A stretch of 64,000 nucleotides of DNA from Dentipellis sp. KUC8613 (taxonomy: Eukaryota > Basidiomycota > Agaricomycetes > Russulales > Hericiaceae), in the NCBI GenBank assembly GCA_002286715.1, contig NSJX01000001.1:931835-995834 (forward strand), given 5' to 3'. Position 1 is the stretch's first letter, and each line of letters starts with the position of its first letter. Positions 44,626-58,063 of the stretch are shown in pieces. The notes below the pieces were generated by a model that made no database searches, had not been told where the DNA came from, and saw only the letters and a program-made list of their open reading frames with translations. Made by a program: the position numbers and the translations under genes.

Positions 44626-47600
44626 TTATCGTGCAGTCATCGTTTTCGCGCTCCCCTGGCCATGTCCCGTGTCCGCCGCCGTCGACGTCTTGAATCCCAG
44701 CTGTCGCATCGCGGCCAGCAGATCCGCCTTCTGCAGTGGCTTTGCCAGCGAGGCCGCGAACAGACTACTCGCCTCATTGTTGTCCGCGCCGCTGTACGCG
44801 CTCACAGCAATGATCGGCGTAGTCGTGTTCTTGTTGTTCGTGCTTTTGATGTAGCGAGCAGCGCTCTCACCATCCACTGTGCAGATCTCTCGTCAGCGGT
44901 TCTCACAGCATGACGGCGTAAATATTCGTGCTTACCGACAGGCATATGCAAATCCATTAGGATGCAGTCGAATTCTGCATTCCGCTCAGCAAACGGCAAG
45001 TTCAAAAGTCGCGCTGCACTCACTGATATCGCCCATCGCCACACTGATTGCCTCTGACCCGTCGGCGACTACGACGCACCGACAACCCAGTCGTATCAAC
45101 AAGGTCTCGATGATCTTCGCTGTAATTGGGTTGTCTTCTGCCAGAAGACACGTCACAGCTCGGTCAGTCGGATCAGGGCCACGCTTCAGGTCAATCGACA
45201 CAACCGACGATGGCGGTGTACTCGCTTCGAAGTGGCTGGACACCTGGCCGACGGACGCGGGCCACGCATCGGACACCGACCCCTCGCCCATGCTGGACAC
45301 CGATGCGGTACGCAGTCGACTGGGCAACGAATTCCGGCGGTTCCCCTCGATGTCCATGTTGTTCAGCTTGAAACGTTCGACAGCACCATACTCAGAGGGC
45401 TTTCGCATATGGCTGGCAGCACTGCCAGGGGTGGAGGGAGGCAAGCTGCCGCGAGACGGCGAGGATGCGATAGACGAAGTCGAGGTCGCAGGGGACGGCG
45501 GATTGGTGGTGTTGGGTTTTGAATCGAACGACGTGACAACGGCAGTGGGCGCACGCTTCTGTCGCGTTGAGATGCTCCGTTTGCGCGTGTGCGACGCAGC
45601 AGGATCGGACAGCGTGTGGCTTATAGGTGCCATCTGGTCGGTCCGGAGCTTGCGAATCATATCGTCGTTGGCCTGCTTCAGCACGGGCAAGTTCTTGAAG
45701 CTAAACGTCCCAAAGTCGTCATCAGCAGGAGTGATAGCCTCTCGGCTACTCTTCGGGACAGCCACTGCTTCTGAATGAGGAATCTCCAGCCCGAGATGGG
45801 GGTGTTCCGCGGTGCTTTGGGTGGCCGTGGATATTTGTTCCTCCTCAAAGAGCTGCAGAATTGCGCCCCGAGGGTCAAAGTAGTCAGTGGATTCGGGATC
45901 GGTCACCTGAGGTATGAACGCGGCTTCCGTGCTGGTCACCTTGTCCCACTCAATTGACGCAAAGAAGGGGTGAGCCTTGACTTCGTCTGCCCCATTGGCT
46001 CCTAGACGCCGGCTCGGGTCAAGCGTGAGCAGCCGTTCCATGAAGTCGCGTGCCTCCGCAGAGTAGTCAACATATTCCTCTAGCCACTGGATATGGCCAG
46101 ACAAAATGTTCTCGAAGACCTTCTCTGGCGTCTCGTCGTGGAAAGGAGGAACACCATAGAGAAACTCGTAAGTGATGACACCGAGCGCCCACTGTAAGGT
46201 CACGTTAGCCAGCACTTGTGATTCAATGCCAAGAGATACGAACCCAATCGACTGCAGCATCGTCACCGCGCAAACCAAGTATGGTCTCCGGGGCCAGGTA
46301 ATCTGGGGTGCCGACGAACTTCTGCTCGCCCGGTGGCGTGCCGCTACCAGGCGTAGAATGGGAACGCAGATCATTGGTCAACTCCGTCGCAAAGGACTGC
46401 AGAGGGCTGTCGTTCGCCTGGCCTTGTCGTCGGGAAAAGAAAGGCGGGAACGAGTCCGAACCACTGGATTCGCTGATATCGTCTGTGGAGGATAGGTATG
46501 AGGCTGTTCCTTGCCGGTAAATCGGGGCGGGTTGCTGATTGAAGTACGAACCTCCACCTATAAGGTCTGCTGGAATCAACGGAGAGGACAGGTATGCCGA
46601 ATCGATTGAAGGTGGTCGGGAGCGGGGGCTGTACCGAGTCCGAGAACGAAGTCCGCGCTCGGACAACAGCTGGCCTTCACGAGTCTGACGTCCTAAGAGA
46701 CCAATGCGGCTCAGTCCGAAGTCAGTCAGTTTGAGGTGGCCATGCTGGTCAATGAGCAGGTTATCGGGTTTGAGATCTCTGTAGAAAGCGATAAGTTGTA
46801 GTAGGCGGTGCAGACAAAGTCGTCTTCATACCGATGAACGATGCCACGTTGGTGGAGATATTCAAGACCTAACACGACTTCAGCAATGTACTGTCTAGTC
46901 CATTCCTCCGGAAGCGCCCCAAGGGACTTGATCAAAGCCGCACAGTCCCCTCCGTTGAGATACTCCATGACCAGGTACAGATTTTCTTTACTCTGGAAAG
47001 TGAAGAAAAGCTTGGCCACGAACGGAGACTCCGCCTGCTTCATGAGGATCATGCGCTCAGCCTTCACGTTCGTGATCTGATTCTTCGCAATCATGTCGGC
47101 CTTCCGCAGCACCTTAATGGCATAATAGTCGCCCGTTGCCTTCTTCTTGGCCAGGAAGACAGACCCAAAGGCGCCTTTGCTGATAGGCTTGATAATTTCG
47201 AAGTCCTTGATGGAGGTCGGCGCTGTGCGAGCCAATGGCGCAACAGATGGTAAGCGAGGGGATAAGGGACCACCAGAGACAGAGCTACCGGATGGTGTCA
47301 TTACGGGATGGATAGTAGAGTGCCGACGATGGGAACGTCGAGATACAGGGGCGTCGAGGGGCGAAACTAGAGGAGAAACTGGTGGTGTCACCATGACTTT
47401 GGGATCCAGGTTCTGGGCGGAATGTCGGGGACGAAGTGTCTTGGTGGCACTGTCGTTCAGGTCCATTGGCGGAGGGTTTTCCTCCGCGCAAGGGGATGCA
47501 ACGATGGGTGCGGCTAGGGCTAGGGGTGAAGAGACGGATGATGGGGTAGATGACCGGGTTTGTAAGTTGATTGGTTGCCAAGGGTAGGTAGGGGGAGGGG

Positions 47601-50421
47601 GAGGGGGCATTAATGCAGGCGATGCAGATGTATGAATATCTCCACTGGACGCGGGAGAAGCAGAGGCAATGGGAGTAGGATCCGATGATGGCTGGCCGTT
47701 GAAAGCATATTCAGAGGTAGTACTAGAATGGTCGTCTCCAGAGCTGTCGTCGCCGTCGTCGCCTTCACCACCTTCATCAAGCGCGACAGCGACTCGTTCC
47801 TCCCACTCCTGTCTCACCTTCTCGGAATAACGGATAGTGTTTTGCAGGCGCACAACGGTGTCGATTTTCTGGCGCATTACGCGCTCCGCATCTTGGACCA
47901 GCTGGCTAAGGGCGTTGTCCTGCGTCGCAGGCTTCGACCAGTTGCGGATCTGAGTGATCTTCCTCTCAGAACTAGGAGAGAGAAGACGCTGGCGTTCGAT
48001 GGGTTCTTTCGCCTCCTCATCTTTCAACGCGGGGACCGAGATCTCAAATGCAACCGAAAGGATATCCTCCAGCTGCTCCAGCATGCGACGCTGCATCTTC
48101 TTGACCCCGAAACGCTGCATTTTGCCGATACGGAATATGTGGAGCGGAGAGGATGGACCAGGAGAGCTGGGTGGCATGATCGGCATTCCGCGATATTCGG
48201 GGTTCGGGGATGGGGAGCTACGGTCCAAAGCAGCTGTGAGGTCCCGGATGGTATTCCGCAACTCAGCGATGGACTCGTTGCATTCGCCGATCTCTGCCTC
48301 AAGGCGATGCGTCTCGCTGCAGGTCTCGTTGTGCTTCTCGAAGTACCACTGAGCAATGTTGTTCTCGCAGATACGGCAAAGAATGGGCGTCATGTTGATC
48401 GGTCGAGGGAAAGGCAACGGTGTCGCTGGCTCCTCCAACCGGTCATCGGTGCTACGATCAGCAACCTCGGTGTAGGTCGACTGATCTGCAGCTTCGTCAC
48501 CTTCAACGAGAATATGTGGCGAAGGCGGCAAGTATTCAGGCTGCCCGATAGGCTTGATGACCCACATCGTATGCGATATTTGCCCATCCTCACGGACCAT
48601 GAGCATACCTTTTCCCTCCATGAGCTGATAAGGATTCTCAGACCCTGCCAAACGTTCGTCTTCGGGAATGACTTGCAGTCGGAAGCGAACCTCGACAGTA
48701 TGCGAATCATCATCCTGCAGGCGCTGCGTGGCTTCCCGGAAGACGTTGGCATCTTGAGAGGAAATCAATGTAGATATGGGCGTCCCTTGCATGTCATCAG
48801 CGTCAGAGCTGCATGGGGTTAGTACAACACATCACACCCAGTTTGTAGAAACGTACCCGACGACAACGTTCCACGCATAATTCACCCACATGATGTGTTC
48901 TCCATCAAGGCTCAGTTCTAGGACGATATTGCGGTTCTGTGCCGTCTCAGCCTGCAGACGGAGGCGCTCCGTAGCCAAGACGCGGGCAGATTCAGCGGTA
49001 TCAAGCGTCTTGGATGAACTGGCTCTGGAAGGCTCCGCAGGTGGTGCAAGCGTCATCGAAAGCTGCTCTTTCGACACGTCGTCCCTTGACCGCTTGCCTT
49101 GACTGGTTGTTCTCGACATGCGCAACTTGCTTTCTTCCTCCACCGATAGACGAGGTGTCGGCGCGGGGGGTGGGATCTGTTCCTCGGCCGGCTTCATGAC
49201 GAAGAGAAGTGGCTCCTCCTGTTCATCGTCATTGTCGTCGAAGTTCCAGAACTGCTTCTCCGCCTCCCACCACTCCACGACTCGACTCAGACTAGCGACA
49301 GCTAGCAGGACCTGGACATACCAGTTCCGCCCGTGCCAATCCGGATGGTCATCCCAAGCTTTGCCAATGTCCTGGACCCTTTGGACAATGGACTCGCACA
49401 GTTTCGGCTGGGCCGTCAACTGCGCTAGCGTCATCTCCGTCACATCGGTAGCGACGGCGATAAGCTCATAGAGGTTTGTCATGATAGGGTCGACGGGATC
49501 ATCTATGAGGATGCGAGAGGATCGCCGATTGTTGCTTGCCGATGGGACGACATTGGATAGAGATTCTGAGAAGCTGGAGTGGGTGGTCGGAGGAAGTGGT
49601 GAACGAGAGCGGGAGGTCGAGCGAGAGCTCTGGCCTGAGCGGGAAGGTCGCATGGGGATATGAATCGAGCGTGATAGACGACGAGACGCAACACCGCCTG
49701 TCGCCCATGATGCAGCACTGGAAGCATGGTCGCGCTTGCGAGGGCTAGTACTCGCGTCAGGACTGGGGATGGGAGCAGGGCTAGATCCGCCAGAGGCATT
49801 CGGAGCTTTATCCCATGAGATAGTAGCCTGGCGACGTAGGGGCGCGGGACTAGAAGAAGTAGTGGAGGCTGTAAGTCCAGGCAAGGACGACCGATGAGTT
49901 AAAGAGAGGCCTGCTGGATTACTTTCTTCGAGAGACGCACGCTGTCGGCTGTGGTGTCCCTCCAATTCCGCTTCGTAACCACCGTCTGAGCTTGCATCAT
50001 CTGACTGAACGGCCGATCGAAGGTCAGCTTGCTGCAGGATGAAAGCCTCTCGGAGAGCATCTGTTTCTCCGCCTTCGCCGTCTCGAGGCTGCAGACCACG
50101 GTCTTGTTCACGGAGTTCGCGCTCTTGCTCACGCTGCTCCCTCTCTAGCTCGCGCTCCTGCTCACCTTCGCGGAGCCTCTCCTCAAAGAATGCGGTGATG
50201 GAGTTGGTGACACGCTGGAGCTCCTTGTCGCACTCGAGCTTGGCGGCCTTGAGGCGTCTGGTTACGTGGCGCCTGACAAAGGGCATGGAAACGGTATTTG
50301 AGCCGGAGCCATGGTTGCTGGAGGAGCTGTTGGAAGGGGCTACGATGGGAGGAAGGACTGTCTCTGGGGAAAAGACGAGAGGACTGGGAGGTTGACGGCG
50401 TTGTATGGAGGAATCAGACAT
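44626..50421 (-). CDS. RIM15: RIM15 kinase: PAS, zinc finger, AGC kinase, response regulator
   Basis: Rim15 integrates TORC1, PKA and Pho85 signals to start quiescence through Igo/ENSA. The multi-exon product is about 1,800 residues. In order: an acidic coiled coil ([20 protein letters not shown]), a PAS region ([20 protein letters not shown]), the Rim15-type C2HC finger ([20 protein letters not shown]), then the kinase ([33 protein letters not shown]). A long insert separates DFG from [12 protein letters not shown], as usual in this family. The C-terminal receiver domain is complete: acidic pair in LLAEDN, phospho-acceptor Asp in ILMDLHMPV, Lys in SLAKPLQ. The start is the ATG of [10 protein letters not shown]. 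Confidence 0.92.
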
Positions 50422-50662
50422 GGGGGGCGGGCCAAGCCTGGGGAGGAGGACGAGGAGGGCGGAAGGAAGAGGCTAAGAGGGCATGTGGGAAGCGCAGGAG
50501 GAGGACGAGGAGGCAAGGCTCGCGGCGAGACCGACCGAGCGCGATATGAGACTTGATCAGCCACGCAAAGCCACGCTCAACAGCCACGCCTAACAGCAGT
50601 CCTCCGGGTCCTCCCTCCACACTCACCTGACCCCCGCAAATCCTTTCCCTCCTCCCGAACCC
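50422..50662. promoter_or_regulatory. Bidirectional promoter, RIM15 / bS18m
   Basis: Only 241 bp separate the divergent start codons of the quiescence kinase and the mitochondrial ribosomal protein. The region is purine-rich on the plus strand at 50430-50540. No defined site was identified. Confidence 0.4.
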
Positions 50663-51335
50663 ATGCTTGCTGCCCTCCGCTCCCTCGCACGCGCGACCCC
50701 CCGTCCACAATGCGCCTATATGTCCCGCGTCGCCTTCAAGGCCCCCCCTCCAGAGCCAGAGCGTGACGACGACCTCGACGACTTTGCCCGCACCACCGAG
50801 GCCTTCGACCTCCAGGCAGACGTGGTTGAGCGCAAGACTCCTCTCCAGGGCACCTCCGAGGGGTTCTCAGGTCTGTCTTCTCCGTCTCCATTCTCACTCT
50901 GCTCATCTTTGCGCGTCCAGTCGATATCAAGCCGACAGGTCGCTCAAAGCCCGGCCGCGTCGTGACCCTGCCCTCGGTGCGTCGGACTCCATCCGACGCG
51001 TCCCATTCACAGCTCACGTTCCATTGCAGTTCATCAAACCAACGGACCTTTTACCTCGCGAAGACTATCAAGTGGCGAAGAAGCGTCCTTTGTTGGGACC
51101 CTCCACCGACGTGTCGCGCAGGCTTGATGCGTTCCACCAGCTCAACATCGACCCGCTACTGGAGGCCACAAACCCTGCCCTGATGTCACATTTCGTGTCG
51201 GAAATGGGGAAGGTCAAGGGACGACCAGAAACTAATTTGACTTGGCGCAGCCAGCGAAGGCTCACAAAAGCCATTCGGAGAGCAAAGATGATGGGCATCA
51301 TGCCTATTCTCAGCAGGAGCCCGCACCGGCGCTGA
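50663..51335 (+). CDS. RSM18: Mitochondrial small-subunit ribosomal protein bS18m
   Basis: Three exons (introns of 50 and 53 nt) sum exactly to 189 residues. The N-terminus, MLAALRSLARATPRPQ, is basic and suits mitochondrial import. The conserved S18 core sits near the C-terminus: ETNLTWRSQRRLTKAIRRAK followed by MMGIMP, matching the rRNA-binding end of bacterial S18. The middle (FIKPTDLLPREDYQVAKKRP) is also typical of fungal Rsm18. The stop is 36 bp from the end of the putative small gene on the other strand. Confidence 0.9.
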
Positions 51336-51371
51336 GTAGATGGTCAGAGGACGCATCGGCATACTTTATTA

Positions 51372-51698
51372 TTACGACGGCTTTGCCGGAGCACCCATAA
51401 TGATGTTCTTCAATCCAGTCCTGCTGTACTTCGCGACGTGCGACGAACGAGTGACAACGCCGTCCATCGTGACATCCTCCGGTCCTTCTTTGCTGATCTG
51501 AGGACCCTGGAACCCACAGTATCTCGACTTGGCCACTCGCGTGCCGTCGTCTCGTTTCGGCGCAAGTTCTTGGGCCATATAGCAAGCGCTGATCCATTCT
51601 GTGCTTCAGGCGCATGATCCCTTCTCGTTCGGAACGTACTTGTGTACATCGATCATCCCACCGGCCGAGACGACTGGTACATATCTCAAATGCGTCAT
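51372..51698 (-). CDS. Putative 91-residue protein, spliced, unrecognised
   Basis: Two exons (51698-51640 and 51588-51372) join in frame across a 51-nt intron with GTACGT donor and CAG acceptor, giving 91 residues. It begins MTHLRYVPVVSAGGMIDVH and later reads KSRYCGFQGPQISKEGPED; the C-terminus is basic (KYSRTGLKNIIMGAPAKPS). No family was recognised. Support rests on a start codon, consensus splice sites, exact frame continuity and non-repetitive amino acid composition in an otherwise empty 600-bp gap. It could be chance. A single-exon version starting at 51578 (68 residues) is the alternative. Confidence 0.4.
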
Positions 51699-51944
51699 GG
51701 CGGTCGTGTGAGGTCAGACCTTTGCGATAGCGTAGGCATCGTCATGGAGCCAGACCTCGAACCTGAAGAAGTGTTGACAATGCACACGAGGCTTTCCTAG
51801 TCGAACACGACAGTCCAAGTTGAGACGCTACCACGTCAGACTGGCTTGGAAAGGTACACAGGGCAGCGGACGGCGACAAATAACAAAGATTGAGGAACAG
51901 CGTACAGTAATAGCAAGTCCAGGCAACGACACACAACGTCACGT

Positions 51945-53156
<1,212 letters not shown>

Positions 53157-53397
53157 CGTTTGGGCGAGATATACGAGGTTTCTGTAGACCAAGAGGTTGT
53201 GGGGTGCGTTAGAGTGCGCGGATGCGTGCGTAAGAGATCGCTGACGCGTCTTGCTTGTTTGGACACTGTTTGGCCTCGCTGTCCAGACGTCCAAGACTTG
53301 GGGAAGGTGACAACCGAAGCCTCGAAAGTCAATATAATGGCTTCTGTTTGGCGCTTAGCCCCCTACGTCTTCCTCCAAATCTCTATGACTCTGCACA

Positions 53398-55329
53398 ATG
53401 TCTAGCAGCGAACTCTCCGATGCGCTCAACCCCTATATTGCCCAGGCAAGGGCGAGGACCGCTTACCATCAACATGCAGAGACCACCCAAGACCGTCCTG
53501 CTGTCCAGGAGGTGACACCAACCAGCTATGTGCCGCATCGCAGTGAATTAGAGTACGCAATGTGTGAACAACCGCCTCCGCAGGCTCAACGCCCCCCAAA
53601 GTATGTGGTCTGCCTTATGCTTCCATCTCCCCATTGACTTGATTGGTAGGCCAAAAGTAGATGGGACACAGGTCGTCCAGCAGCTCTTTCGTGCCCTCGC
53701 TGCCACACGGGAGGCCCACGAGACTGAACGAAAGCGAAGAGTCCAGTGGGAACAAGACGTGGAAGCCAAACACGCTCAGCGACACGCAGAACTGGAGGCA
53801 CAGATTTCGGACATGAAGCAGGAAATCGCTTCTCTTCGTGACATCGTGTCGAAACTTCTGCCTTCACAGGAGCGTGTCGCGAGTACTCCCCGATCGAACG
53901 CTTCGCCTATGCTCGCTGCGCCAGCTCTATGCCCAACTTTCGATACGAACGACCCAGGGACGCAATACCAGGTGATATCCGAGACCAACCGGGCCCTCTC
54001 AGAAAGCGGACAGATCGCACAGCAATCAGGTCTTTCATCAACCACCATGCGGGCGTCCGCTTCTTTCCCAGTACCTTCATCTTCAACCTCTGCCTACGGC
54101 CGCAAGCGACAGACGCCTGCTTCTAGCGGTGACGAAGGTCAAGAGAGTGGGGACAGCGACCATTCAAAACCCGCTACGGGTGAGAGACCTGCAAAGCGTG
54201 CTAACAAACATGACAAGCGCTGCTATACAATACAGGCACGTTGACGACAAATCTTATGCCTGCAATTCCACGCTCATCAATATATTCAGCATGCCATGCG
54301 GAAACACATTTACCACACGATGCAAGTTGAGCCCGATGACGATCTGCCTCCAAGTTATCTTGAAGGCCTTCCAATATCGGACGAGGAGCCCGTGCGGTTT
54401 GTCTGGGAGAAGACCTTGAAGCAGTCGCAACACAATACGCACATGAAGAACCGTGTGATAGCGGACCTACAAGCCCATCGACGGTTATATCCACACGTGC
54501 CTGACGATGATTTTGCGAAGAAGACGCTGAGTTCCACCTTTGACCAGGCGTACACCACAATGCGACAGAAGTTCAAGATTCAGAATGACGCATCTGTCGC
54601 AGCGGCGCAGAAGGCGAGAGAAGAACATAAGGTGATGCGATCGCGTCGCAATGGCCGGAAACGATTCGTCAGTGCATTTCCTCTAGCTCTCTGTGCCATC
54701 GGTACTTAATCGTATAACAGAAACTCAGCAATCGCACCGATACTCGCAAAAACCTCGAGGCCTTCGCCCATGCGACATTTGATGGCGCCTTGCAGATGGA
54801 GTGCATGTCTTCAGAAGAGTCAGAAGATGATCATTCTCAGAACGGAATCTCGGCCCCAAAACAGAAGGTACTCGTCGTCCGTGGTATACCTTGGCGCAGC
54901 ACCCGTTTGTTGCGATTTTTTGGCGTCCTGGATGAAGACGATAGGCTGGACAAACAACTCAAACCAAAGCGGAATACGCGGAAGGATCGCAACGAGGGCC
55001 CGCCAAAGGTCGGATTTCGGATGCCTCCAAAGGGCGTAGCCAGCTGGATGATCAGTCGACGTTGGCTGCGCGACATGCAGTTGTCGCACCCTGATCTGCT
55101 AGAACTTCTGAAGGACATCATCGTGGACCCTCCTGGATTTGATTGGAATCGTTTTAATGCTTTGGGGTACGAGAGCGAGGATGAATTGGACGCCGTGAGC
55201 TCTACGCTACGCAGTCAGCGTCTAACATACCCCCCTACATTATATTCTAGTGACCCTAATTCCAGCCAAGCTAGTTACTCTTTACAACATGCTCTAGTAC
55301 CTACACATCATGACAATCGATTAATGTAG
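53398..55329 (+). CDS. Unrecognised 591-residue protein with coiled coil
   Basis: Four exons (53398-53600, 53650-54235, 54290-54667, 54721-55329) sum exactly to 591 residues. The second exon encodes a heptad-like coiled coil (AATREAHETERKRRVQWEQD, AELEAQISDMKQEIASLRDI), then a serine-rich basic stretch, ERPAKRANKHDKR, that could be a nuclear signal. The C-terminal half looks folded: HIYHTMQVEPDDDLPPSYL, LSNRTDTRKNLEAFAHATFD, KVLVVRGIPWRSTRLLRFFG. I recall similar proteins only as hypotheticals in mushrooms and give no function. The second intron must use a GC donor (CAG|GCACGT), since the unspliced frame hits TGA. Confidence 0.75.
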
Positions 55330-55476
55330 CTTTGTCGTTGCCTGCCAGGATAGGGCATACTTGGGGAATATCATTGCTAGTGTATTCTACTTCATACTGG
55401 GTAGCGCTTACGGCATGGGCTTTACGTACGCGTCTACTGCAAGTCCGCTGGCCGTTCACCTCAATGTAACATACTT

Positions 55477-58015
55477 ATGCGCTTAGCTGAGTGCTCAGAT
55501 TCACCTTCACCTTCGCATTGGCAAGAATTATCGCGAATCGACCCAAATCTCGTATTGATGTATTCTGTCGAGGAAGGTGAGTACTCCAATGCCCGAGTAT
55601 AGCTTGCAAAGCTCAAAGTCATCGTGTAGTTCCGCGGAGCAAGTCTGAAGAGGTGTCCTGTACGTCCGTACCCTGGCGTTCTGTATGGGGCGCAGAGCTC
55701 ACACTTGTCTAGTCAGTCGAAGAGCACGAGAGTTTGTTGAGCTGCATGACCAAGTCGAGGTACGTTCTAACACTTCTCACTAGACCATCTAATAAGCTGT
55801 TCAACTACACGCTTAGACAAGCGTGAACCTGTTGAACTCCTTGGAGACCTTCCTCTCCACATTTCAGACGGATCTGTCTGCTGTATCAGGGCAAATATCC
55901 GACCTTCAGGATAGAAGTAAAGACATCGAGAGTCGCCTCAAGAGCCGAAGGGTGCGTCGATCAATAGCAACTCGGACTAGAATCCCAGACTAAACCTTCT
56001 GTCCTCAGAAAATAGAGAAACCACTCTCTAACCTCCTGACTGACCTAACCATACCCCCACCATTGGCGACAGTCATACTTGATACCCGAGTCGACGAATC
56101 ATGGATACCCGCTATCGAGAACTTCGAACACAGACTTGACGTCCTCAGAGCGCGGACACGCGTCAAAGCTGCTCGAGATCTAGGAGAAGTTGCCGAAGGC
56201 CTTCGCATCGCAGTACGTCTATATGGCCATGCGCTATACCCGTATGCTGATTGCTTCTCTAGGCGGCTACTAAGTTGCGCGTATTCTTTATGGCATTGCT
56301 GCAGCCCATACGCACGAGCATGACGACGAACATGCAAGTCATACAGACATCAGTCTTTTTAAAGTACAAGCCTCTATATGGATTCTTGCACCGACAAGCT
56401 CCAAGCGTCGCTCAGGAGATCCAAAAGGCGTACCTAAGCGCCGCTCGCACATATTACGAGACAGGTTTCCGTCGGTATATGCGTAGTTTAGGATGGATCA
56501 AGGTATGTTTGAACTCTCCGCCAACTGGTGTTTCTAAGGAGAATAGGCCCGAAATACAGAGAAAGCAGATACGATTGTCAGCGCGACGGTCACCACGGAT
56601 TCCAGTTCGGAGATCGATTTCGCAAGACTGGAGTATGCCAGAATAGAAGGTCCAAGCGTCACGCTGACCTATATGGCAGACGACAAGTCATATGTAAGTT
56701 GATGAAACGGTCACTTGGCGTATCTCATGACCAACGTCTTCACAGAAAGAGCCTGTGGAAGCTCTGTTGCGGTCAGCCCTACTGGTACTCATGGACAACG
56801 GGACGGCAGAATACGCCTTCGTCACGGCGTTCTTTGCCCTCGAAGCTGGCCTAACGCGAACATCTCTGTCCAAAGAAAGCAGCAAGACCCTGTTCCCACA
56901 GCCGTCGTCTTCGCATGAACAAGTAGCTGATGACGCCGCATCGGCGCCTGCGTCTGAGGATGGCCTGACGCCGAAAGCGAGACAGCGTTCAGATAGCATT
57001 TATAGCACCAGTGGGAGCAGATCCCCGGCGAACCTCACGAAGGAGTCCCAGTCTTCCCTCAATGCGCTATGGAAGCAGATCATGGACCCTGCTCTGGAGC
57101 ACACACAAGTAAGTCGGCCCACGATGCACCTGCGACGCCATCCGTGCTCATGATCTACCAGAATTTCGTCAAAGCTTCCTTAGAGCCTCTACCCTCGGTC
57201 ATTCCTCTTTTGACGATGATTCGGCTGACAGAGGAAGTCATGGTTGAGATTCAAAAACGAGATTGTCCACCTCTGGAAACATTCGTCTTCGGATTGCGGC
57301 TGCAGATGTGGCCATTATTCCAGAAAATGATGACTGAGCAGGTCGACGCCCTGAAGAAGCTAGCAGAAGGCGCAAGTGCTGGTTACTTCAGAAGAGCTGT
57401 AGAAACCACCGATGCTCTTGTGTCAACGGTACGTTTTTGAAGTAGGTTTCGTGAATAACTTCCGGCTCATTTTTATTGGAACGAATCATCATAGATCTGT
57501 AAACGATACACCACTCTGTTTTTGTCGTTTGTGATCTTGACGGAGCAAAGCGAGGAGACGATGATCTTTTCAAAGTGGGTTTATCCCCGAAGTGACCGAG
57601 TTGTCGATGCGATAATGACCATATATTTAGTCTGATACGTTTGAGGCAAGAACTGACGAAACTCGTGGAAACACATACCGAGAAGATTAGCGACACTCGA
57701 AATAAAGCAAAAAGTCGCTCGATATTATACGAAGAGTTACTTCAAGGATTCAGCGTACGTCTGAATCCTCTCCGTTGTGACACAAGGCTGATCGCCGCTG
57801 CAGCGAGGATTCCGTCCTGCACCAGCACATCCGAAAGCTCAGACAGAAATAGCTTACTGGAAAGAAAAAGAGGAGCAGGCTCGGAAGAGCATGGGGGCCA
57901 CGCAGGGCACGGGATCACGCAGGTAATAACTATCCTCTCATTAAATACTTCTGATGAGAAGACTCGGTTCGACTATGCTTGTAATGGGTATTCTAGAGCG
58001 CGCTTTAGTCCATAA
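55477..58015 (+). CDS. VPS52: GARP/EARP complex subunit VPS52
   Basis: Vps52 with Vps51, 53 and 54 tethers endosome-derived vesicles to the trans-Golgi. About 640 residues come from roughly a dozen short exons. The N-terminal coiled coil reads RRAREFVELHDQVETSVNLL, FQTDLSAVSGQISDLQDRSK and DIESRLKSRRKIEKPLSNLL. The most conserved block is FMALLQPIRTSMTTNMQVIQ, SVFLKYKPLYGFLHRQAP and AARTYYETGFRRYMRSLGWI. The start is the first ATG in frame with the first recognised exon (MRLAECSDSP). The last exon ends RRARFSP, 48 bp before the EFR3 stop. Exact splice sites between 56500 and 57650 were not all confirmed. Confidence 0.9.
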
Positions 58016-58063
58016 TAAATACCTAAGTGTCCATCTCGCACAAGTACGCTATATCCACAAAAC

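Noticed and set aside
47728..48822. 364-codon plus-strand frame opposite RIM15
   Set aside because: It lies wholly antisense to conserved RIM15 exons (zinc finger and linker), so it is treated as a shadow frame.
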